Source of the DNA: Zygnema cylindricum
Taxonomy: Eukaryota > Streptophyta > Zygnematophyceae > Zygnematales > Zygnemataceae
Assembly: GCA_037447655.1 (NCBI GenBank)
Contig: JBBHKE010000622.1
Span: forward strand, 25,266 to 89,265
DNA: 64,000 nt
Direction: 5' to 3'
The translations under genes were made by a program, and so were the position numbers. Each line of letters starts with the position of its first letter. Position 1 is the stretch's first letter. The notes beneath the pieces are model-generated. The model was not told the DNA's origin, did no database searches, and worked only from the letters and a program-made list of their open reading frames with translations. Below are positions 58,101 through 64,000 of the stretch, piece by piece.

Positions 58101-61100
58101 GGATTTTTGGGATAGGGTGAGGGAAAGGACAGATATGGGGAATACGGAGAGGGAAAGAAGGGGAAAAGGGAGGATTTTTGGGAGAGGGGGAGGGAAAGGG
58201 CAGATTTGGGGAAGAGGGAGAGGGAAAGTAGGGGGAAAGGGAAAAAATTTTGGAGAGGAGAGAGGGGAGAGGGCAGATTTGGGGAATAAGGAGAGGGAAA
58301 GTAGTGGGAAAGAGAAGATTTTTGGGAGAGGGGGGGAGGAAAGGGGCAGATTTGGGGAAGAGGGCGAGGGAAAAGAGTGGGAAAGGGAGGATTTTTGGGA
58401 GAGGGTGAGGGAAAGGGCAGATATGGGGAAGAAGGAGAGGGAAAGAAGGGGAAAAGGGAGGAATTTTGGGAGGAGGGGGAGGGAAAGGGCAGATTTGGGG
58501 AAGAGGGAGAGGGAAAGGAGGGGGAAAGGGAGGATCTTTGAGAGAGAGGGAATGAAAGGGCAGATTTGGGGAAGAAGGAGAGGGAAAGAAAGGGGAAAGG
58601 GAGGATTTTTGGGAGAGAGGGAGGGAAAGGGCAGATTTGGGGAAGAGAGGGAAAGTAGGGGGAAAAGAAGGATTTTTGGAAGAGGGGGATGGAAAGGGCA
58701 GATTCGGGGAAGAGGGAGAGGGAAAGTAGGGGGGAAAGGGATAATTTTTGGAAGAGGGGGAGGGAAGGGCAGATTTGGGGAAGAGGGAGAGGGATAGGAG
58801 GGGGAAAGGGAGGATTTTTTGGGAGAGAGGGGAGAGAAAGGTCAGATTTGGGAAGAAGGAGAGGGAAATTAGGGAAAAGGAAGGATTCTTGGGAGAGGGG
58901 GATGGAAAGGGCAGATTGGGGAAGAGGGAGAGGGAAAGTAGGGGGAAAGGGAGGATTTTTTGAGAGAGATGGAGGGAGAGGGCATATTTGGGGAAGGAGT
59001 TGGAAAGTAGGGGGAAAGAGAGGATTTTTGGGAGAGAGGGAGGGAAAGGGCAGATTTGGGGAAGAAGGCGAGGGAAAAGAGGTGGAAAGGGAGGATTTTT
59101 GGGAGAGGGTGAGGGAAAGGTTAGATATGGGGAAGAGGGAGAGGGAAAGAAGGGGAAAGGGAGGATTTTTGGGAGAGGGGGAGGGAAAGGGCAGATTTGG
59201 GGAAGAGGGAGAGGGAAAGTAGGGGGAAAGGGAGGATTTTTGGGAGAGAGGGAGGGAAAGGTCAGATTTGGGGAAGAAGGAGAGGGAAAATACGGGGAAA
59301 GGTAGGATTTTTGGAGAGATGGAGGGAGAGGGCAGATTTGGGGAAGAAGGAGAGGGAAAGTACGGGGAAAGGGAGGATTTTTGGGATAGGGTTAGGGAAT
59401 GGGCAGATTTGGGGAAGAGGGAGAGTGAAAGTACGGGGAACGGGAGGAGTTTTGGGAGAGGGGGATGGAAAGGGCAGATTTGGAGAAGAGGGAGAGGGAA
59501 AGTAGGGGGAAAGGGATGATTTTAGTGAGAGAGGGAGGGAAGGGCAGATTTGGGGAAGAGGGAGAGGGTAAAGTAGGGGGAAAGGGAAAAAATTTTGGAG
59601 AGAGAGAGGGAGAGGGCAGATTTGGGGAATAAGGAGAGGGATAGTAGTGGGAAAGAGAGATTTTTGGAGAGGGGGAGGGAAAGGGCAGATTTGGGGAAGA
59701 GGGCGAGGGAAAAGAGTGGGAAAGGGAGGATTTTTGGGAGAGGGTGAGGGAAAGGGCAGATATGGGGAAGAAGGAGAGGGAAAGGGAGGGGGAAAGGGAG
59801 GATTTTTGGGAGAGAGGGAGGGAAAGGGCAGATTTGGGGAAGAAGGAGAGGGAAAGTAGGGGGAAAAGAAGATTTTTGGAAGAGGGGGATGGAAAGGGCA
59901 GATTTGGGGAAGAGGGAGAGGGAAAGTAGGAAGAAAGGGATGATTTTTGGAAGAGGGGGAGGTAAAGGGCAGATTTGATGAAGAGGGAGAGGGATAGGAG
60001 GGGGAAAGGGAGGATTGTTTGGGAGATTGGGAGAGAAAGGTCAGATTTGTGGAAGAAGGAGAGGTCAATTAGGGGGAAAGGAAGGATTCTTGGGAGAGGG
60101 GGATGGAAAAGGTAGATTTGGGGAAGAGGGAAAGGGAAAAAAGGGGGAAAGGGAGGATTTTTGGGAGAGATGGAGGGAGAAGGCATATTTGGGGAAGGAA
60201 GGAGAGGGAAAGTAGGGGGAAAGAGAGGATTTATGGGAGAGAGGGAGGGAAAGGGCAGATTTGGGGAAGAGGCGAAGAGAAAAGAGGGGGAAAGGGAGGA
60301 TTTTTGGGAGAGGGTGAGGGAAAGGGCAGATATGGGGAAGAGGGAGAGGGAAAGTAGGGGGAAAGGGATGATTTTTGGGAGAGATGGAGGGAGAGGGCAG
60401 ATTTGGGGAAGAGGGAGAGGGAAAGTGGGGTGAAAGGGAGGATTTTTAGGAGAGGGGGAGGGAAAGGGCAGATTTGGGGAAGAGGGAGAGGGGTAGGAGA
60501 AAGAAAGTGAAGATTTTTTGGGAAACAGGGAGGGAAAGGGCAAATTTGGGGAAGAAGGAGAGGGAAAGTAGGGGAAAGGGAGGATTTTAGTGAGAGAGGG
60601 AGGCAAAGGGCAGATTTGAGGAAGAGGGAGAGGAAAGTAGCGGGAAAGGGAAATTTTTTTGGAGAGAGAGAAGGAGAGGGCAGATTTGGGAAATAAGGAG
60701 AGGGAAAGTAGTGGGGAAGAGAGATTTTTGGGAGAGGGGGAGGGAAAGGGCAGATTTGGGGAAGTGGGCGAGGGAAAAGAGTGTGAACGGGAGGATTTTT
60801 GGGAGAGGGTGAGGGAAAGGGCAGATATGGGGAAGAAGGAGAGGGAAAGGAAGGGGGAAAGGGTGGATTTTTGGGGAGAGAGGGAGGGAAAGGGCAGATT
60901 TGGGGAAGAAGGAGAGGGAAAGTAGGGGGAAAAGAGGATTTTTGGAAGAGGGGGATGGAAAAGGCAGATTTGGGGAAGAGGGAGAGGGAAAGTAGGAGGA
61001 AAGGGAGGATTTTTGGGAGAGATGGAGGGAGAGGGCATATTAGGGGAAGAAGGAGAGGGGAAAGTAGGGGGAAAGAGAGGATTTATGGGAGAAAGGGAAG

Positions 61101-64000
61101 GAGATGGCAGATTTGGGGAGAGGGCGAAGAGAAAAGAGGGGGAAAGGGGGGATTTTTGGGAGAGGGTGAGGGAAAGGGCAGATATGGGGAAGAGGGAGAG
61201 GGAAAGAAGGATAAAAGGAAGGATTTTTGGGGAGAGGGGGAGGGAAAGGGCAGATTTGGGGAAGAGGGAGAGGGAAAGGAGGGGGGAAAGGAAGGATTAC
61301 GGCGAAAGAGGGATGGCAAGGCAGATTTGGCGAAAAGGGAGAGAGAAAGTAGGGGGAAATGGAGGATTTTTGGGAGAGAGGGAGGGATAGGGCAGATTAA
61401 GGTAATAATGAAAGGGAAAGTAGGGGAAAAGAGAGGATTTTGGGAGAGGGGGAGGGAAAGGGCAGATTTGGGGAAGAGGGCGAGGGAAAAGAGGGGGAAA
61501 GGGAGGATTTTTGGGAGAGGGTGAGGAAAAGGACACATTTGGGGAAGAGGGAGAGGGAAAAAGGGGGAAAGGGAGATTTTTGGGAGAGAGGGAGGGAAAG
61601 GGCAGATTTTGGGAAGAAGGAGAGGGAAAGTAAGGGGAAAGGGAGGATTTTTGGGAGAGAGGGAGCGGAAAGAGCGGATTTGGGGAAGATGGAGAGGGAA
61701 AGTAGGGGGAAATGAAGGATTTTTGGGAGAGGGGGATGGAATGGGCAGATTTGGGAAAGAGGGAGAGGGAAAGTAGGGGGGAAAGGGAGGATTTTTGGAA
61801 GTGGGGGAGGGAAAGGGCAGATTTGGGGAAAAGGGTGATGGAAAAGAGGGGGAAAGGGAGGATTTTTGGGAGAGGGGTGAGGGAAAGGGCAGATATTGGA
61901 AGAGGGAGAGGGAAAGAAGGGGAAAAGGGAGGATTTTTTGGGAGAGGGGGAGGGAAAGGAAAGATTTGGGGAAGAGGGAGAGGGAAAGTAGGGGGAAAGG
62001 GAGGATTTTTGGGAGAGATGGAGGGATAGGGCAGATTTGGGGAAGAAGGAGAGGGAAAGGATGGGAAAGGAAGGATTTTTGGGAGAGAGGGAGGGAAAGG
62101 GCAGATTTGGGGAAGAGGGAGAGGGAAAGTAGGGGGAAAGGGAGGATATTTGGGAGAGAAAGAGGGATAGGGCAGATTTGGGAAGAAGGAGAGGAATGGA
62201 GGAGAAAGGAGAATTTTTGGGAGAGAGGGAGGGTAAGGTCAGATTTGGGGATGAGGGAGAGGGAAAGTAGGGGGAAAGGGAGGATTTGTGGGAGAGAGGG
62301 AGGGTTAGGGCAAATTTGGGGAAGATGGAGAGGGAAAGGAGGGGAAAGTAAAGATTTTTGGGAGAGAGGGAGGGAAAGGGCAGTTTTGGGGAAAAGGAAG
62401 AGTAAAGGTAGGGGGAAAGGGAGGATTTTGGAGAAAGGGAGGAAGAGGGCAGATTTGGGAATAAGGAGAGGGGAAAGTAGGGGAAAAGGGAGGATTTTGG
62501 GAGAGGGGGGAGGGAAAGGGTAGATTTGGGGAAATGGGCGAGGGAAATGATGGGGAAAGGGAGGATTTTTAAGAGAGGGTGAGGGAATGGATAGATATGG
62601 GGAAGAGGGAGAGGGAAAAAAGGGGGAAAGGGAGGATTTCTGGGAGAGAGGGAGGAAAAGGGCAGATTTGGGGAAGAAGGAGAGGAAAAGAACAGGTCAA
62701 GGGAAGATTTTTGGAGAGAGAGAGGGATAGGGCAGATTCGGGGAAGAAGGAGAGGGAAAGTAAGGGGAAAGGGAGGATTGTTGGGAGACACGGAGGGAAA
62801 GGGCAGAATTGGGGAAGAAGGAGAGGGAAAGTAGGGGGAAAGGAAGGATCTTTGGGAGAGGGGAATGAAAGGGGCAGATTTGGGGAAGAGGGAGAGGGAA
62901 AGTAGGGGGAAAGGGAGGATTTTTGGAAGTGGGGAGGGAAAGGGCAGATTTGGGGAAGAGGGAGAGGGAAAAGAGGGGGAAAGGGATGATTTTTTTGGGA
63001 GAGAGGGAGAGAAAGGGCTGATTTGGGGAAGAAGGAGAGAGAAAGGAGGGGGAAAGGAAGGATTCTTAGGAGAGGGGGATGGAAAGGGCAGATTTGGCGA
63101 AGAGGGAGAGGTAAAGTAGGGGGAAAGGGGGAATTTTTTGGAGAGATGGAGGGGAGAGGGCAGATTTGGGGAAGAAGGAGAGGGAAAGTAGGGGGCAAGG
63201 GATGAATTTTGGGAGAGGGGTGAGGGAAAGGGCAAATATGGGGAAGAGGGAGAGGGAAAGAAGGGGGAAAGGTAGGATTTTTGGAAAAGAGCGAGGGAAA
63301 GGGCAGATTTGGGGAAGTAGGAGAGGGAAAGTAGGGGAAAGGAAGGATTTTTTGGGAGAGGGGGAATAAAAGGGCAGATTTGGGGAAGAGGGGGAGGGAA
63401 AGTAGGGGGAAAGGGAGGATTTTTGGAAGTGGGGAGGGAAAGGGCAGATTCGGGGAAGAGGGAGAGGGTTAGGAGGGGGAAAGGGAGGATTTTTTGGGAG
63501 AGAGGGAGAGAAAGGGCAGATTTGGGGAAGAAGGAGAGAGAAAGGAGGGGGAAAGGAAGGATTCTTAGGAGAAGGGGATGGAAAGGGCAGATTTGGGGAA
63601 GAGGGAGAGGTAAAGTAGGGGGAAAGGGAGGATTTTTGGGAGAGATGGAGAGAGAGGGGAGATTTGGGGAAGAAGGAGAGGGAAAGTAGGGGGGCAAGGG
63701 AGGATTTTTGTGAGCGGTGGAGGGAAAGGGCAGATTTGGGGAAGAGGGAGAGGGAAATTAGGGGGGAACGGGGAGGATTTTTGGATGAGAGGGAGGGAAA
63801 GGGGCAGATTTAGGGAAAAAGGAGAGGGAAAGGAGGGGGAAAGGAAGGATTCTTGGGAGAGGGGGATAGAAAGGGCAGATTTGGGGAAGAGGGAGAGGTA
63901 AATTAGGGGGGAAAGGGATGATTTTTGGGAGAGATGGAGAGAGAGGGCAGATTTGGTGAAGAGGGAGAGGGAAAGTAGGGGGAAAGGGAGGATTTTTGGG
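55122..64000 (+). repeat. Homopurine satellite, 71 bp period, at least 8.9 kb
   Basis: The word GGGCAGATTTGGGGAAGA recurs at 71 bp steps (GCAGATTTG at 55191, 55262, 55333). The unit reads GAGGGAGAGGGAAAGTAGGG, then GGAAAGGGAGGATTTTTGGG, then AGAGAGGGAGGGAAAGGGCA, then GATTTGGGGAA. About 125 units fit in the window, and the array continues past the end. Variants (GGATTCTTGGGAGAGGGGGA, AGATATGGGGAAGAGG) occur in a partly ordered way, hinting at a higher-order repeat. Minus-strand frames up to 766 codons (Pro/Ser/Phe/Leu-rich) and many plus-strand Gly/Arg/Glu frames are compositional. Confidence 0.95.

Noticed and set aside
61397-63697. 766-codon minus-strand open frame rich in Pro, Ser, Phe and Leu, and similar frames at 55097-56323 and 59392-61038
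   Set aside because: It is a translation of the 71 bp homopurine satellite. Many overlapping frames are open on both strands, so this is a lack of stop codons, not a gene.
55122-64000. CRISPR-like regular repeat array
   Set aside because: Units are contiguous with no unique spacers and the context is eukaryotic; it is a satellite.
1-64000. tRNA or rRNA genes
   Set aside because: I found no cloverleaf with the conserved A and B box words and no rRNA-like stretch by eye. A tRNAscan or Infernal run would be needed to exclude them.

Overview
This is a repeat-dominated nuclear window from a eukaryote, most likely a green-lineage (streptophyte) genome. The support is a chromodomain Ty3/gypsy (chromovirus) pol, several decayed Ty1/copia elements, GT-AG introns, a split gene whose exons read as LRR, EGF-like and extensin-like segments, and a DRM-like or retroelement-type C5 cytosine methyltransferase relic. 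A charophyte such as Chara, or a bryophyte or lycophyte, would fit, but I cannot fix the species. There is no dense set of host genes. Nearly everything that can be named is mobile DNA or its debris, most of it carrying stops and frameshifts. Two 10-N scaffold gaps (23857-23866 and 38998-39007) are both associated with duplicated sequence, so local assembly structure needs caution.

Layout. 1-4.1 kb: AT-rich sequence with a duplicated 0.4 kb segment carrying long palindromes. 4.1-7.3 kb: decayed copia element with LTR remnants. 7.9-9.3 kb: purine/pyrimidine-rich tracts and one arm of an inverted repeat whose partner lies at 54.7-55.1 kb. 11.0-12.0 kb (minus): pieces of an LRR/EGF/Pro-rich gene. 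13-18 kb: polypyrimidine tracts and a tandem/dispersed ~430 bp repeat with a TGACGTCA core. 18.1-21 kb: degenerate short tandem repeat and a second copia relic. 23.6-24.2 kb: gap-flanking duplication and a signal-peptide exon. 24.6-29.5 kb: a TIR element family with 6 bp target duplications, one copy split by a complete 2.6 kb non-autonomous LTR retrotransposon. 30.2-32.0 kb: third copia relic. 33.0-45.1 kb: a ~6.1 kb segment present twice in direct orientation, containing a 12 bp minisatellite, a MITE fragment, the first exon of a pogo/Tc1-like transposase and an acidic accessory gene. 45.9-47.7 kb: remaining transposase exons (copy 2 only). 48.2-53.2 kb: 5'-truncated gypsy chromovirus with an extra ORF after the chromodomain. 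53.3-54.4 kb: cytosine-methyltransferase pseudogene. 55.1-64.0 kb: a homopurine satellite with a 71 bp period running off the window.

How the parts relate. The most interesting signal is an accessory protein found in two different transposon classes. The ORF lying between transposase exons of the pogo-like DNA element (43864-45393, partial copy at 37763-38997) and the ORF downstream of the gypsy chromodomain (51351-52595) share an order of features: acidic N-terminus, an (E)EExPD..FP.P motif, an IP..VP.HP.W motif, a YHxWDxRL..I..R motif and a C-terminal coiled coil. I do not recognise this family. The methyltransferase relic beside the gypsy element, and several C-to-T type changes in CG context, fit a genome where DNA methylation and transposons interact; that link is inference.
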